This document shows, one piece after another, positions 46,947 to 56,442 of a stretch of DNA of 64,000 nucleotides. The notes under the pieces were generated by a model. That model made no database searches. It had not been told where the DNA came from and saw nothing but the letters and a program-made list of their open reading frames with translations. Position 1 is the first letter of the stretch. Every line of letters starts with the position of its first letter. A program made the position numbers and the translations under genes. Origin of the DNA: Cylindrospermum stagnale PCC 7417 (GTDB taxonomy: Bacteria; Cyanobacteriota; Cyanobacteriia; Cyanobacteriales; Nostocaceae); contig NC_019757.1 of NCBI RefSeq assembly GCF_000317535.1, forward strand, positions 3,995,501-4,059,500. The letters run 5' to 3'.

Positions 46947-47420
46947 GTGAACAACGTAATCCGGATTAATGAAAACTTGACGACAACAGGACAAGTTATC
47001 CCAACACAGCTAGAGCAAGCTATTCAAGAAGGTTTTAAGTCTGTGCTGAATTTGCGATCGCCTGATGAGCTAGGATTTTCGCAGAATGAGCAACAGCTAG
47101 CTGAAGGGTTGGGGTTGCATTACGCGCATGTTCCACTCAAGCTGGAAGCGATGAACGAAGAGTTAATTACCAAAATTCTCACGACACTAGAACAAATCCC
47201 TAAACCAGCCGTGGTGCATTGTGCAGCAGGTATGCGCTCGACTGGAATTGCACTGTTGAGTATCGCTATTCAAGAAGGATTAACATCAGAGCAAGCCTTC
47301 GCAAAGGCGAGAAATCTCGGCTTTGGATTTTTTGAAGACATGAGAGTTAGTCCCCGGCTGAGGCAATTATTTGTAGACTATGTTAACAAACATGCAAAGA
47401 TAGCCGTACATGCTAGCTGA
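46947..47420 (+). CDS. Protein-tyrosine-phosphatase-like (BLH/DUF442) protein
   Basis: A 157-aa protein of the beta-lactamase-hydrolase-like phosphatase family, a dual-specificity-phosphatase fold. The signature P-loop HCAAGMRSTG (H91, C92, R97) holds the nucleophilic Cys and phosphate-binding Arg. VLNLRSPDELG near the N-terminus is family-specific. Relatives may act on phosphoproteins or be linked to sulfide metabolism; the substrate is unknown. The start is GTG at 46947 with AAGGAG five bases upstream. Confidence 0.88.
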   Translation: MNNVIRINENLTTTGQVIPTQLEQAIQEGFKSVLNLRSPDELGFSQNEQQLAEGLGLHYAHVPLKLEAMNEELITKILTTLEQIPKPAVVHCAAGMRSTGIALLSIAIQEGLTSEQAFAKARNLGFGFFEDMRVSPRLRQLFVDYVNKHAKIAVHAS

Positions 47421-47480
47421 TTCAGCTAATCAATGGGATGGGGTAGAAGGTGCTTTGTACAAGTTTAGCCCATCGCACTC

Positions 47481-48098
47481 TTACCCCAATCCCTCAGCAT
47501 CAGTACTTTCCCCTTGTGACGCAACAACCTCAAACTTCACCTTGTTGTATAAATCTTGCAGTGAAATTTCAAAAGGAACTGAGGATAGTGCGATCGCTAC
47601 ATCTTCTTCGTCATACTCACACAACGTCCATCGCTTCTTGCCACTTTTAGAGAATTGCTCTACATGAATCCGGTTTTGGTCAATTAACAGATATTCTTGG
47701 AAAGTAGGAATTGTGCGGTAAGCCTCAAATTTATCCTCGCGGTCATAGGCTTTGGTAGATTTAGACAAAACCTCAATAATTACCTGTGGGTTCAGAATTA
47801 TATCTTGGCGGTTGTTGAAAAATTCTGGTTCACCCGCCACAATCATCACATCTGGATAAGTGTAGATTCGCTTTTGGGGTATCCATAGACGCATATCGCT
47901 GTTAAAGACTTCATATTCTTGCTGTCTGAATGCAATGTTCAACCCAGCATAGAAATTACCTGCGATTCGGTTATGATTTACTGTTCCACCTGCCATAGGA
48001 ATAATTTGACCGTCAATATATTCGCTTTTGTATTCAGCAGCTTCTTCTAATTCCAGATATTCTTCTGCGGTGTAATATCGCTGTTCTGTTATTTGCAT
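47481..48098 (-). CDS. Uma2 family endonuclease-fold protein
   Basis: A 205-aa protein of the Uma2 (DUF820) family, which is massively expanded in cyanobacteria and has a PD-(D/E)XK restriction-like fold. Typical features: RYYTAEEYLELEEAAEYKSE, DMRLWIPQKRIYTYPDVMI, QVIIEVLSKSTKAYDRE (with E and K of the core), and YLLIDQNRIHVEQF. Cellular roles of most members are unknown. It converges on the phosphatase-like gene. Confidence 0.9.
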   Translation of the reverse strand: MQITEQRYYTAEEYLELEEAAEYKSEYIDGQIIPMAGGTVNHNRIAGNFYAGLNIAFRQQEYEVFNSDMRLWIPQKRIYTYPDVMIVAGEPEFFNNRQDIILNPQVIIEVLSKSTKAYDREDKFEAYRTIPTFQEYLLIDQNRIHVEQFSKSGKKRWTLCEYDEEDVAIALSSVPFEISLQDLYNKVKFEVVASQGESTDAEGLG

Positions 48099-48277
48099 AT
48101 TTTTACCTGAAAGCGATGTCTAATAAACATTTTAGCCTAAATACTAAATCTGGCGTAAAACTCAATTTTTTAATTTTTTTAGTCCGCGCAGGCGGACTTT
48201 GCGGAAAGTGCCGCGACTTCTATTCGTCCGGCATTCTATATTCACCAATAATACATGAGGATTTAAAAAAATATAAA

Positions 48278-49408
48278 TTAACCCCACAATCTTCTCCCCG
48301 CTTTCCCATTTAATCGCTCATGAGCATCTTTTAACAAATCAGGAATATCTAAATTTTCTGGACATCTGGGTAAACAATCACCGCATTCTGTACAGCGGCT
48401 TGCTTTCATTCCTGGGAACCAATGACCGGCATTTTCAAACATCCCATAACGATATTGCCCATAATCTTTCATATTGTAAGCTACTGCTAAATTTCTTAAT
48501 CTCAATACTTCAGGGATATTGATATTTTCTGGGCAGGGTAAACAAGCATAACACTGACTACATTTATCAGTTGCTAAAGCAGTTTTTTGCTGATTTTCCA
48601 AATTATCAAAAATAGCTTTCTCTGCTGATGTTAAATTGTCACCACTGTCAGCAACTCTCAACGGGTCAATTAATTCTTCTGGATTTGCTGGGCCGACACT
48701 CAGAGTAGTAATGCGGTTGTCACTCAGCAAAAATCGATAGTTTAACTCTAGAGGTGAATATGGCTGACACAGATCTTTCAGGGTTTGGGGTGGTGTGTAA
48801 AGTTTTCCTCCCTTATCTGCGGGGGAAATGATCAAAACACCCATGTCCTTATCAGCTGCTAGTTGAATTGCTGGGGCGTTGCGTTGGAAAAAATAGTAAT
48901 AATGCAGATTGACAAATTCAAATAAATCTGTATTGATTGCAGCCAAAATTATCTCTAATGGTGCGTGGGTAGAAAAACCTACGTGTCGCACCCGACCATC
49001 TGCAACTGCTTCTTGCACCGCTTGCATACAGCCGTCCTTAGTTTGCACCCACTCCAAATGTTGCCAAGTGTTCAAGCCATGAATACCTAAGCAATCTAGA
49101 TAATTTAGATTCAATCGTTCCAGAGATTCATCGATATACCGACGCATGGTGTCAGCATCGGCTGTGGGGGGAATTTTGGTGGTGATGTGAAGCCCCGTTC
49201 GGGGTACTGACAACCCACCTTTTAGCGCCCCACCAAGATACTCCTCACTTTTGCCGTAACCTCTGGCTGTTTCTAGATGATTAATTCCTAGAGACAAGGC
49301 TTTGGCAATGGTCTCCTCAGCGTTTTCGGCATCGGCCAAGAAGCGCATTGTTCCCAAGGAAAAAACCGAGAGGTGGAGATTTGTTTTTCCAAAACGACGG
49401 TGTTGCAT
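48278..49408 (-). CDS. Aldo/keto reductase with C-terminal 4Fe-4S domain
   Basis: A 376-aa protein. Residues 1-270 form an aldo/keto-reductase TIM barrel (RRFGKTNLHLSVFSLGTM, NHLETARGYGKSEEYLG, with Tyr and the catalytic His region GIHGLNTW). The C-terminal about 90 residues are ferredoxin-like, with CSQCYACLPCPENINIP and CTECGDCLPRCPENLDIP. This combination is common in cyanobacteria; substrates are unknown and electron input from ferredoxin is plausible. Confidence 0.9.
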   Translation of the reverse strand: MQHRRFGKTNLHLSVFSLGTMRFLADAENAEETIAKALSLGINHLETARGYGKSEEYLGGALKGGLSVPRTGLHITTKIPPTADADTMRRYIDESLERLNLNYLDCLGIHGLNTWQHLEWVQTKDGCMQAVQEAVADGRVRHVGFSTHAPLEIILAAINTDLFEFVNLHYYYFFQRNAPAIQLAADKDMGVLIISPADKGGKLYTPPQTLKDLCQPYSPLELNYRFLLSDNRITTLSVGPANPEELIDPLRVADSGDNLTSAEKAIFDNLENQQKTALATDKCSQCYACLPCPENINIPEVLRLRNLAVAYNMKDYGQYRYGMFENAGHWFPGMKASRCTECGDCLPRCPENLDIPDLLKDAHERLNGKAGRRLWG

Positions 49409-49571
49409 GATTTAAGTCCTGAATGCTGAGTGAAGATTGAAGATTAAATAATGAAGAAAATGAAGAAATTGTTGTAACTTCTTCATTATTAATTATTTAA
49501 TTCTTTATTGTTTCTTCTTTATTTATCAGCACTCAGCACCCATTACTCGGCACCCATTTTGCAGCACCTTT

Positions 49572-50069
49572 CTAGCTGTCGCCATTACCAAAGCGCTTGA
49601 TTAAATCCTCAGGACGGATATTGGAAATAAATTCGCGGAAGGCTTCTTGTTCAGCTTCATCAGCGTCGCGGTCAACGGGGATCGAAGCATCAGCCACTAC
49701 TTCCTCCATTACCCAAATAGGCGTATTTGTACGTAGAGCAACGGCGATCGCATCGCTAGGACGGGCGTCAATTTCTTTTTTGACATCGCCTTGCTGGACA
49801 ATCAACGCTGCATAGAATGTATCTTTTTGCAGGGAATGAATGATAACCCGCTCTAGAGTCATGTTCCATGTCTCTAGAATATTCATAATCAGGTCGTGGG
49901 TTAAGGGTCGGGGCGGCTTCTGATTTTCTAGCGCACCCATAATTGCCCTAGCTTGTTCCTGACCGATATAAATTGGCAAAGCGCGACGATCTGAAGCATC
50001 CTTCAAAAGTACAATCGGGCTGCGGGTTATGGCATCTAATGCTATGCCAGCAACTTTCATTTCAATCAT
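49572..50069 (-). CDS. Bifunctional nuclease family protein (DUF151)
   Basis: A 165-aa protein of the DUF151 family, plant and bacterial members of which have been reported as RNase/DNase. Typical features: MKVAGIALDAITRSPIVLLKD, LPIYIGQEQARAI and DARPSDAIAVALRTNTPI. The role in cyanobacteria is not established. Its upstream region is shared divergently with ribE. Confidence 0.9.
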   Translation of the reverse strand: MIEMKVAGIALDAITRSPIVLLKDASDRRALPIYIGQEQARAIMGALENQKPPRPLTHDLIMNILETWNMTLERVIIHSLQKDTFYAALIVQQGDVKKEIDARPSDAIAVALRTNTPIWVMEEVVADASIPVDRDADEAEQEAFREFISNIRPEDLIKRFGNGDS

Positions 50070-50410
50070 TGACTAAGCCTCTACAATCCTTTGAGCGATT
50101 GGGCGCTATGTAACAAATAATACCATTGACAAGCTGTTTTGGGGACGGGAATAAACATAGGCTTTTATTCTCTATAATTGCTTCTATTAAACTCCTTTCC
50201 TTGAGGTGAATACCAGAGTAAATCTAATTGGTCTACCGAGGCAATCACCTTCTTACCCAAGTATGCCTTGTGAATGATGTTAATGTGTTAATATCCCCAT
50301 ATTTTAAAAAGTGGGAAATTATACTAGGATTCTTTACATTCTTTGTGAGAATTACCAGTTGATTTCATGCAAAATTAGGCAATAAATAGAGTTAGTTTGA
50401 CAAAAAAGCC
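50070..50410. other. Divergent intergenic region, DUF151/ribE
   Basis: About 340 bp with no gene. No FMN-riboswitch core was recognised before the riboflavin synthase gene. An A/T-rich stretch near 50330-50400 with TTGTGAGAATTACC is a possible promoter area, but nothing definite. Confidence 0.35.
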
Positions 50411-51091
50411 GTGTTTACAGGATTAATCCAAGCATTAGGTACTATGCAACCCCTAGGGGGCGATTCTTGGCAGATTACTTGTGTCAGCCAAGCATCAGAA
50501 AGCATTACCCAAGATTTAGCTTATGGTGATAGTGTGGCAGTAGATGGTGTTTGCCTGACTGTGGAAGAAGTTTTAGAAGACGGGTTTATCGCCACTGCTT
50601 CACCGGAAACCCTGCGCCGCAGCACTTTAGGCAGAGAGCAAACCCCACAGAGATATGTCAACTTAGAAACGTCGCTGCGGGTGGGGGGTAAAGTCGGCGG
50701 TCATTTTGTGATGGGCCATGTAGACGGCATTGGTAGATTGCTCTCGGCGGAACAAACAGCTAGTTCTTGGGAAATGACATTTGCTGCACCGGATGCGATC
50801 GCCCGCTATATTGTCCCCAAAGGTAGCATCGCCGTCAATGGCATCAGTCTCACAGTAGCTACATATCAGCCAGAAATTTCCCAGTTCACTGTGGCGGTTA
50901 TTCCCCTCACCTATGCCGAGACAAATCTCAACTGTTTAGTTCCTGGCAGTTGGGTGAATTTAGAAGGAGATATTCTCGGTAAATATGTGGAAAAATTCCT
51001 TTATCCTGGCAACCGACAAGACCAAGATCCAGATGATTACAGTGGTGATGCTATTACACCCGCATTTCTAACAGAAAACGGATATTTGTAA
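50411..51091 (+). CDS. ribE: Riboflavin synthase alpha chain
   Basis: A 226-aa trimeric enzyme that dismutates two 6,7-dimethyl-8-ribityllumazine molecules to riboflavin. The two homologous lumazine-binding barrels are visible: MFTGLIQALG with GDSVAVDGVCLTV (1-95), and GHFVMGHVDGIG with GSIAVNGISLTV (96-200). The start is GTG at 50411, reading straight into FTGLI as in the family. The gene stands alone. Confidence 0.95.
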   Translation: MFTGLIQALGTMQPLGGDSWQITCVSQASESITQDLAYGDSVAVDGVCLTVEEVLEDGFIATASPETLRRSTLGREQTPQRYVNLETSLRVGGKVGGHFVMGHVDGIGRLLSAEQTASSWEMTFAAPDAIARYIVPKGSIAVNGISLTVATYQPEISQFTVAVIPLTYAETNLNCLVPGSWVNLEGDILGKYVEKFLYPGNRQDQDPDDYSGDAITPAFLTENGYL

Positions 51092-51219
51092 ATTGGTAAT
51101 GGGTAATTGGGAAAAAGGTAATTGGGAAAAAGGTAATGGGTAATTGGTAATTGTCTAAGAGGTGATTAACTTGTGTTAGCCATTAGCCATTAGCCATTAG
51201 CCATTACCCATTAGCCATT
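51092..51219. repeat. Heptamer-type tandem repeats between ribE and the M23 gene
   Basis: The left part is made of variants of TAATTGG/TAATGGG with a 17-bp unit (AATTGGGAAAAAGGTAA) repeated. The right part (51179-51219) is TAGCCAT repeated at least five times with one TACCCAT variant. The repeats fill the gap between two convergent genes. Confidence 0.85.
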
Positions 51220-51220
51220 C

Positions 51221-52840
51221 TTAACTACCTGGTTGCTGAGTTACCTGGGCTGTTTGTAAAGATTGAACCAATTGGCTCAGTCCACTTTGTAATTGCACCC
51301 CAGGATCAGCAGCAACCCAACCATCTTGTGTCAGGTGACGGACTTCAAAGTGCAGGTGGGGACCTGTGGAGTTTCCAGTGCTACCAACCCGCCCAATCAC
51401 AGTTCCTGGTTCTACCTGCTGTCCGGGTTGCACAAAGATTTCTGACATGTGAGCGTAGAGTGTTTGTTGTGCCGAATTGTGGTTAATCACAACGGCTAAA
51501 CCGTAACCACCCATCCAGTTAGCAGTTTCCACTTGACCCTTACCAGCTGCCAACACTGGTGTTCCTGTAGGCGCACCCAAGTCTGTACCAGCATGGAAAC
51601 GGCGATCGCCTGTAATTGGATGAACGCGCCACCCAAACAAAGAAGTAATAGGAGATGGAACAGAAAGCGGAAACACCATTCCACCGCCACGGTAAGCCAC
51701 TGCACCAGTATAAGGAATTTGCGGCAAGACTGATGCTAGGGAAAATTCGTAAGACACAGTGCTAGGACGGGGTGCAACGTTGCCGTCTGCCATTGGTGGG
51801 GGTAGTGTACCACCACTAGGGGCGATGGGAGAAGCACTCACGGTGGTGGTGGCGAATTCACCAGGGTTAGGAATAAACCGATTCGGGCGATAGGTGCTCT
51901 TGGTGACATTACCAGAATCAATCCGAGAAGCACGCCAGCCCCCATTGCTCAGGTTGCTGACATTGCTGACATTGTGGAAATTCCGAAGATTGCTAACATT
52001 GCTAACGTTGCTGACATTAGTTGCTAATTGCCGGACTGGTGATACTTTAACTAAGCTAGCGGTTTCACTTCTTTTAAGCCAACTGGGGGCTGATTTGCCC
52101 TCAGAATTAGCTACACGGTTCGTTTGAGGTGCTTTGGCGCAAGCTCCACCTGATACACTTTGCCCCGATGATAAAATAGTTCGACAACCGCTAGAGCGTT
52201 CTGTCAGTACCACAGAGTTGGGGGCTTGATAGTTAGCCGTGGTACCGCTGCTGTAATCGGTGGGGTCAATATAGGCGTTATTATAATCCTTGTTTTTCCC
52301 CGTCGTGGCTCTGACAGTGCTGTTGGAGTTATTTACTGGTTGGGCAATTTCTGGTGGCTTCTCAGGTGCGGTGCGAGCAGGAATTTTTAGTTTTGCCTGT
52401 CTCAGCCGAGGAGCAACCCGCGAAGTTTCTGCCTTGGGTCTGGAGAAGATCACAACAGGTGTAGACTCTTCAGGCTCAATTTTCGGTTTAAACTGCCTGA
52501 CTGGCGCTGTTGACTGGGAAACATTTTCTCGGCTGAGTCTCTTTTTGAGTCTAGCTCGCCGTTCAGAAAAATCTGATTGTGGTCGATCTGATGAAGGCGC
52601 AGCAGTGTCTTTGATTACTGGAATCGTAACTGCTGTTGGCTGGGAATTTTCAATAGTCGGAACGATGTTGTCTATTGATGTATCCGTTTGGGCAAACACG
52701 AAGCCACCACTTAGGAGGCTAAAGCTGCTCAACCAACAGAGGCTCTGTGCTGGTAGCGTAGATGCAAAGCGTTTTGCCATTAAACCTTGCTGCCATGAGT
52801 AATACAGACTTTTATGGGCAGATTTATTGCGCTGCGTCAT
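51221..52840 (-). CDS. M23 family murein endopeptidase
   Basis: A 539-aa exported protein. An N-terminal basic/hydrophobic segment (about 20-50, SLCWLSSFSLLSGGFVFA) acts as signal or anchor. A long Pro/Ser/Arg-rich linker contains an NVSN-type repeat block (about 255-290). The C-terminal LytM/M23 domain has a full zinc site: RFHAGTDLGAP (His, Asp) and HLHFEVRH (His). Unlike the paralogue at 19.6 kb it has no LysM. ATG 52840 is preferred over TTG 52852, with GAGAG just before it. Confidence 0.88.
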   Translation of the reverse strand: MTQRNKSAHKSLYYSWQQGLMAKRFASTLPAQSLCWLSSFSLLSGGFVFAQTDTSIDNIVPTIENSQPTAVTIPVIKDTAAPSSDRPQSDFSERRARLKKRLSRENVSQSTAPVRQFKPKIEPEESTPVVIFSRPKAETSRVAPRLRQAKLKIPARTAPEKPPEIAQPVNNSNSTVRATTGKNKDYNNAYIDPTDYSSGTTANYQAPNSVVLTERSSGCRTILSSGQSVSGGACAKAPQTNRVANSEGKSAPSWLKRSETASLVKVSPVRQLATNVSNVSNVSNLRNFHNVSNVSNLSNGGWRASRIDSGNVTKSTYRPNRFIPNPGEFATTTVSASPIAPSGGTLPPPMADGNVAPRPSTVSYEFSLASVLPQIPYTGAVAYRGGGMVFPLSVPSPITSLFGWRVHPITGDRRFHAGTDLGAPTGTPVLAAGKGQVETANWMGGYGLAVVINHNSAQQTLYAHMSEIFVQPGQQVEPGTVIGRVGSTGNSTGPHLHFEVRHLTQDGWVAADPGVQLQSGLSQLVQSLQTAQVTQQPGS

Positions 52841-52932
52841 TAGTTCTCTCAATTGTGTGTAAATAAGCCTAAAGAGATGAGGCTAGTGGTTTGTCTTCCT
52901 AAAGAGCGAAATTTTGAACAAACCTAAAATAA

Positions 52933-53745
52933 TTAAACAGAAGATTTGCGGTAACCCAGACTGATTGTACCGGGTTCGACAGAAATTTCTGGTGTTATTA
53001 GTTCATCTGTATCATAAGCTGCCATTCTTAACCGGAGATTACCCTGAGTTGTCACCCCAACTATAGTCCCTGAAAGATGATTGACATCAACTTGATCACC
53101 CATGTTTATCAGCAAATCGAGATAGCGAGACAAGAGGATGTTTATTCCTTCTTGGCAAAGGCACTCGATACCGGATTCTATTCCTAGTAAAACTGTGGAG
53201 GTTAGCATTTCCAGACAAGAGATTGGTCGAGAATGATCGGAACCTTGCCACGATTCCAGGTTGATTCCAGTGGATGGTACTGGGTTGGCCCAGTTAATGC
53301 CAACGCCAATCACTGCTTGGGTGATTTGTCCTTTGTTGACTTTGGTTTCAGTCAAAATGCCGCCGAGTTTGCGATCATTCAAGATTAAATCATTGGGCCA
53401 TTTTATGCCTACGCTCACGCCGCACTTTTGTAATTGTGCCGCAATTCCCCAAGCACTGGCTAATGTTAGCTGGTAGCTGTTGGTTGCATCTAGTTTAGGA
53501 GCGATCGCCACCGAAAGGTATAGTCCCCCAGTAGGAGAAACCCACTGACGACCCCATTGCCCCCGTCCAGCAGTTTGTTGAGTGGCAATGACGACGCATC
53601 CTGATTCTGCGCCTTGGTTGAGCAGTTCCCAGAGGGTTTGGTTGGTTGAGCAGAGGCTATCAAAAATGTGTAGAGAAAATGGTAAATATGGAGACTCACG
53701 CGCTGCTTTCAGCGCATTTACCACAAGTTGCTGATCAAATCTCAC
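52933..53745 (-). CDS. birA: Biotin--[acetyl-CoA-carboxylase] ligase
   Basis: A 270-aa biotin protein ligase that adenylates biotin and attaches it to the biotin carboxyl carrier protein for fatty-acid synthesis. The motif GRGQWGRQWVSPTGGLYLS holds the biotinyl-AMP loop; GIKWPNDLILNDRKLGGILTE and GVGINW follow. There is no N-terminal helix-turn-helix, so it is the enzymatic-only class and not a repressor. The start is GTG at 53745. Confidence 0.93.
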   Translation of the reverse strand: MRFDQQLVVNALKAARESPYLPFSLHIFDSLCSTNQTLWELLNQGAESGCVVIATQQTAGRGQWGRQWVSPTGGLYLSVAIAPKLDATNSYQLTLASAWGIAAQLQKCGVSVGIKWPNDLILNDRKLGGILTETKVNKGQITQAVIGVGINWANPVPSTGINLESWQGSDHSRPISCLEMLTSTVLLGIESGIECLCQEGINILLSRYLDLLINMGDQVDVNHLSGTIVGVTTQGNLRLRMAAYDTDELITPEISVEPGTISLGYRKSSV

Positions 53746-53819
53746 ACCAGTTCCCCCAAATCCCGTTGTTCAAGTTAGCATTAATTGGATTTTGATTTTC
53801 TGTTTAGGTTTGGTTGAAG

Positions 53820-54596
53820 ATGCACACTTGGCACTGGCGCAATGACGAAGGGCTGCCCTACCTGACTTGTAGTCTCTTAGAACTTTGGCATCACGGCTTC
53901 TTTACCCAGCAGTTTTGGCCTCGATCACCACAAGAGTTGACAAAAGTGTTGCAACCAGAGGCTTTAGTCTATCGCTTACAACAGGTACATGGCAATACTG
54001 TTCTCACTCCCCAAGAAGTTGATAGTAAGTTAAATACAAGCGAAAATGAGCTGGCGTTGGCGGATGGGTTAATTAGCGAACAGCCTCTACAAGCTTTGTG
54101 GGTAGCTTCGGCTGATTGTACACCCGTGCTGATTGGGGATGTGAAAACTGGACAGGTGGCAGCTGTACACGCGGGATGGCGGGGTACAGCAGCCAAGATT
54201 GTCCCTCAAGCGATCGCACGGCTGCAAGCTCAAGGCAGCAAATTGGATGATTTACGCATCGCAATGGGGCCTGCCATTGCTGGTGAGGTTTACCAAGTTT
54301 CTGTAGAAGTGGCTGCGGAAATTGGTAGCACTATTACACCAGATGAAGACCCGCAAACGATTGTCGCTGCTTTGCATGATTTACCCAATTCACCAATGCT
54401 TGCAGATTCTCAACCGGGTAAGGTGCGGCTAGATGTGAGGCGGGTAAATGCTTTACAAATAGATATGCTGGGAATTAGTGCCGAACAAGTTGCGATCGCC
54501 CCTTATTGTACTTTCCAAACTCCAGAGCATTTCTTTTCTTACCGTCGGGAGCGAGAAAAAAAGGTGCAATGGTCAGGCATTGTCAGCATTGCCTAA
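53820..54596 (+). CDS. pgeF: YfiH/laccase-domain purine nucleoside phosphorylase (PgeF type)
   Basis: A 258-aa protein of the DUF152 multicopper-polyphenol-oxidase-like family, now described as nucleoside phosphorylase/deaminase and, in bacteria, as a peptidoglycan-editing factor. Zinc ligands are visible: QQVHGN, DCTPVL and VHAGWRGTAAK. AMGPAIAGEVYQV and SYRRE near the C-terminus complete the pattern. ATG 53820 is chosen over an in-frame TTG two codons earlier. It is divergent from birA across 74 bp. Confidence 0.88.
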   Translation: MHTWHWRNDEGLPYLTCSLLELWHHGFFTQQFWPRSPQELTKVLQPEALVYRLQQVHGNTVLTPQEVDSKLNTSENELALADGLISEQPLQALWVASADCTPVLIGDVKTGQVAAVHAGWRGTAAKIVPQAIARLQAQGSKLDDLRIAMGPAIAGEVYQVSVEVAAEIGSTITPDEDPQTIVAALHDLPNSPMLADSQPGKVRLDVRRVNALQIDMLGISAEQVAIAPYCTFQTPEHFFSYRREREKKVQWSGIVSIA

Positions 54597-54597
54597 T

Positions 54598-55389
54598 TCA
54601 ACGATTAGCCTTAGCATACAGATCCTGCACAAATTTGATCATCTTGGGGTGATTTTTTTGCCAGACAATTTGATCAGCACGAACGGCAGCCAAATGAGGT
54701 TCAATCGTCTCTGGTGTCAGCAGTACTCCAAAATCTGAAGGCACAGTTTCCAGCTGGTACTGAAACATTCTGTTCAAAATCAAATCGGCAATCCGATACT
54801 GAAAATGAGCACCATCTACGTAATTTTTCATTTCACCACTCAGAGGCTCTGTGTTGATTTGACTATACCCAGAGAAATCCCACGTGGGGATAATTTTGAC
54901 AACCTCTCGCTGCCACTGTTGATATACTGACGACAAGCCAGCTATGTGCAAAGTTTGCAACTGCACAGCGTGTGTCGGTAAAAAAAAGACTTTGACAGGA
55001 ATGTTTCGCTGACGACAGGTGTCAATAATTGTCCTCAAGTCTTTAAGTCGCTGATTCGATATCTGATAGTTTTTATATCGGTCTTCTTTTCGCAAATAGC
55101 TGGATATGACTGCTTGGAAGTTCTTGATAACTTGATTGAGTGATCGTAGGCAGTAAAATGCGATCGCACTCACACCTACCGCCCACCACCACTTAGGTTG
55201 AAACCACTGCATAACTTGCTGTGTATTTGGCAGCAACACAACCCAAAGCATTAGTCCCACAAGGACAATCAACTTGTCTTTACCTGGCATATAGGGGTAA
55301 CTCTCCTGAAACTTGACCCCGAAAGCCGTCAGCCATTGCAGGCTAGTCTGATATCCTTCTGTTAATGCCAGTCCCTTCATTCCCGCCAT
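54598..55389 (-). CDS. Chimeric MBOAT-tail / AlgX-like partner remnant
   Basis: An open frame of about 263 codons that looks like two genes fused. Residues 1-85 resemble the C-terminal end of a membrane-bound O-acyltransferase (VVLLPNTQQVMQWF, then a last helix with CLRSLNQV). From about residue 95 on it resembles the C-terminal half of the SGNH/AlgX-like protein that usually follows such MBOAT genes (LRTIIDTCRQRNIPVKVFF, WDFSGYSQINTEPLS, YVDGAHFQ). An in-frame TAG lies just upstream at about 55434, so the MBOAT part has no beginning. A deletion that joined the two genes in frame explains this. It probably no longer has the original activity. Confidence 0.65.
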   Translation of the reverse strand: MAGMKGLALTEGYQTSLQWLTAFGVKFQESYPYMPGKDKLIVLVGLMLWVVLLPNTQQVMQWFQPKWWWAVGVSAIAFYCLRSLNQVIKNFQAVISSYLRKEDRYKNYQISNQRLKDLRTIIDTCRQRNIPVKVFFLPTHAVQLQTLHIAGLSSVYQQWQREVVKIIPTWDFSGYSQINTEPLSGEMKNYVDGAHFQYRIADLILNRMFQYQLETVPSDFGVLLTPETIEPHLAAVRADQIVWQKNHPKMIKFVQDLYAKANR

Positions 55390-55480
55390 TGTCCCCAGCA
55401 ATTCCCCGGCATCATCAATACTTGGGGGATTGTCTCGCTATGGTGCAAAATCGGCCCAGCAATTAAGTGCGGAAAAAAAG

Positions 55481-56344
55481 TTAATCACCTGTTTCTGACA
55501 ACTGCCAAAGTTGGATTTCATAACAAAGATGGCGGTCAAAAATTGTGCGTGCTGCTAACCCCTCAGCAATTGGCTTTTCTAACCAGCGTTTAAACAGCAA
55601 ACTTCCGAGTCGGTGTATCGGTGGAACTGCGATCGCCACAATATCGGCAATATATTTAATTGTAGTCAGCCCAAAAGTCTGGAAAGTGTCAAGACACAAG
55701 TCAATCGTCGGTGCGATCGCTTTTGAGATATCCTCAGACTTAATTAACTTAAAACCAGCCTGCACCATTGCCACTTCAAGTTCTTTGGCCACATGACAAT
55801 TAGAAAAAATACCATCTTTATATTCGGCATCAGAGCGCATCATATCCGCAAGCAGCAGATAGCCACCACTATTCAGCAGACGTGCTGCACCTTGAGCTAT
55901 ATCCTTAGCCGCAATATATTGGCTACTTTCGCTAAACAAAATTAGATCGTGGCATTTCTGGGAGCGAAAATCTTCAAATATCGTTAAGTGGAAAGGTGCT
56001 TTACCATTAGTATTCTGGATAAATCTCTCTTGCTGAAGCGGATCGGGTGCTAGTCCCTCAATGGTGAAACCGCGATCAAGTAAGTATGCCGCATTGCCAC
56101 CGATTCCACAACCGACATCAAGAATAGTGTTTGTATCCCCCGGAATGAAACTCAACAGCTTGGCTGCATAAGCCTCCTGTGCCGCACGGAGGCGAGTTAG
56201 AGTCAATTCTTCTCCCGGACTCGGTAGCGGTTCCCAATACCCGTAATGGAGATAGGAGGAACCAGTCAGCCCCATATAGTAATCTATCGCTGCATTTTGG
56301 TAACGCGTCGGTTTGGGAATCTGGATTGATTTTGGCTTAGGCAT
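55481..56344 (-). CDS. Class I SAM-dependent methyltransferase
   Basis: A 287-aa methyltransferase. Motif I is ILDVGCGIGGNAAYL near residue 93-107, and the acidic end of strand beta-2 is replaced by LAPDP. LILFSESSQYIAAKD and GGYLLLADMMRSD correspond to later motifs, similar to small-molecule (sterol, tocopherol or glycine type) methyltransferases. HYGYWEPLPSPGEELTLTRLRAAQ upstream of motif I is also typical of these. The substrate is unknown. It lies just upstream of the chimeric MBOAT remnant. Confidence 0.85.
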   Translation of the reverse strand: MPKPKSIQIPKPTRYQNAAIDYYMGLTGSSYLHYGYWEPLPSPGEELTLTRLRAAQEAYAAKLLSFIPGDTNTILDVGCGIGGNAAYLLDRGFTIEGLAPDPLQQERFIQNTNGKAPFHLTIFEDFRSQKCHDLILFSESSQYIAAKDIAQGAARLLNSGGYLLLADMMRSDAEYKDGIFSNCHVAKELEVAMVQAGFKLIKSEDISKAIAPTIDLCLDTFQTFGLTTIKYIADIVAIAVPPIHRLGSLLFKRWLEKPIAEGLAARTIFDRHLCYEIQLWQLSETGD

Positions 56345-56442
56345 TGAGTAATGATGGTGAGACTTGGTGAAATTCAGGATTAATATTAATCGGTTGTCAG
56401 CTACATTTACAAACTACACGATAAGCGTAAAGCTCAGACACT

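Noticed and set aside
48116-48313. 65-codon plus-strand frame
   Set aside because: It overlaps the end of the aldo/keto reductase gene and includes a dispersed GTCCGCGCAGGCGGAC palindrome; probably chance.
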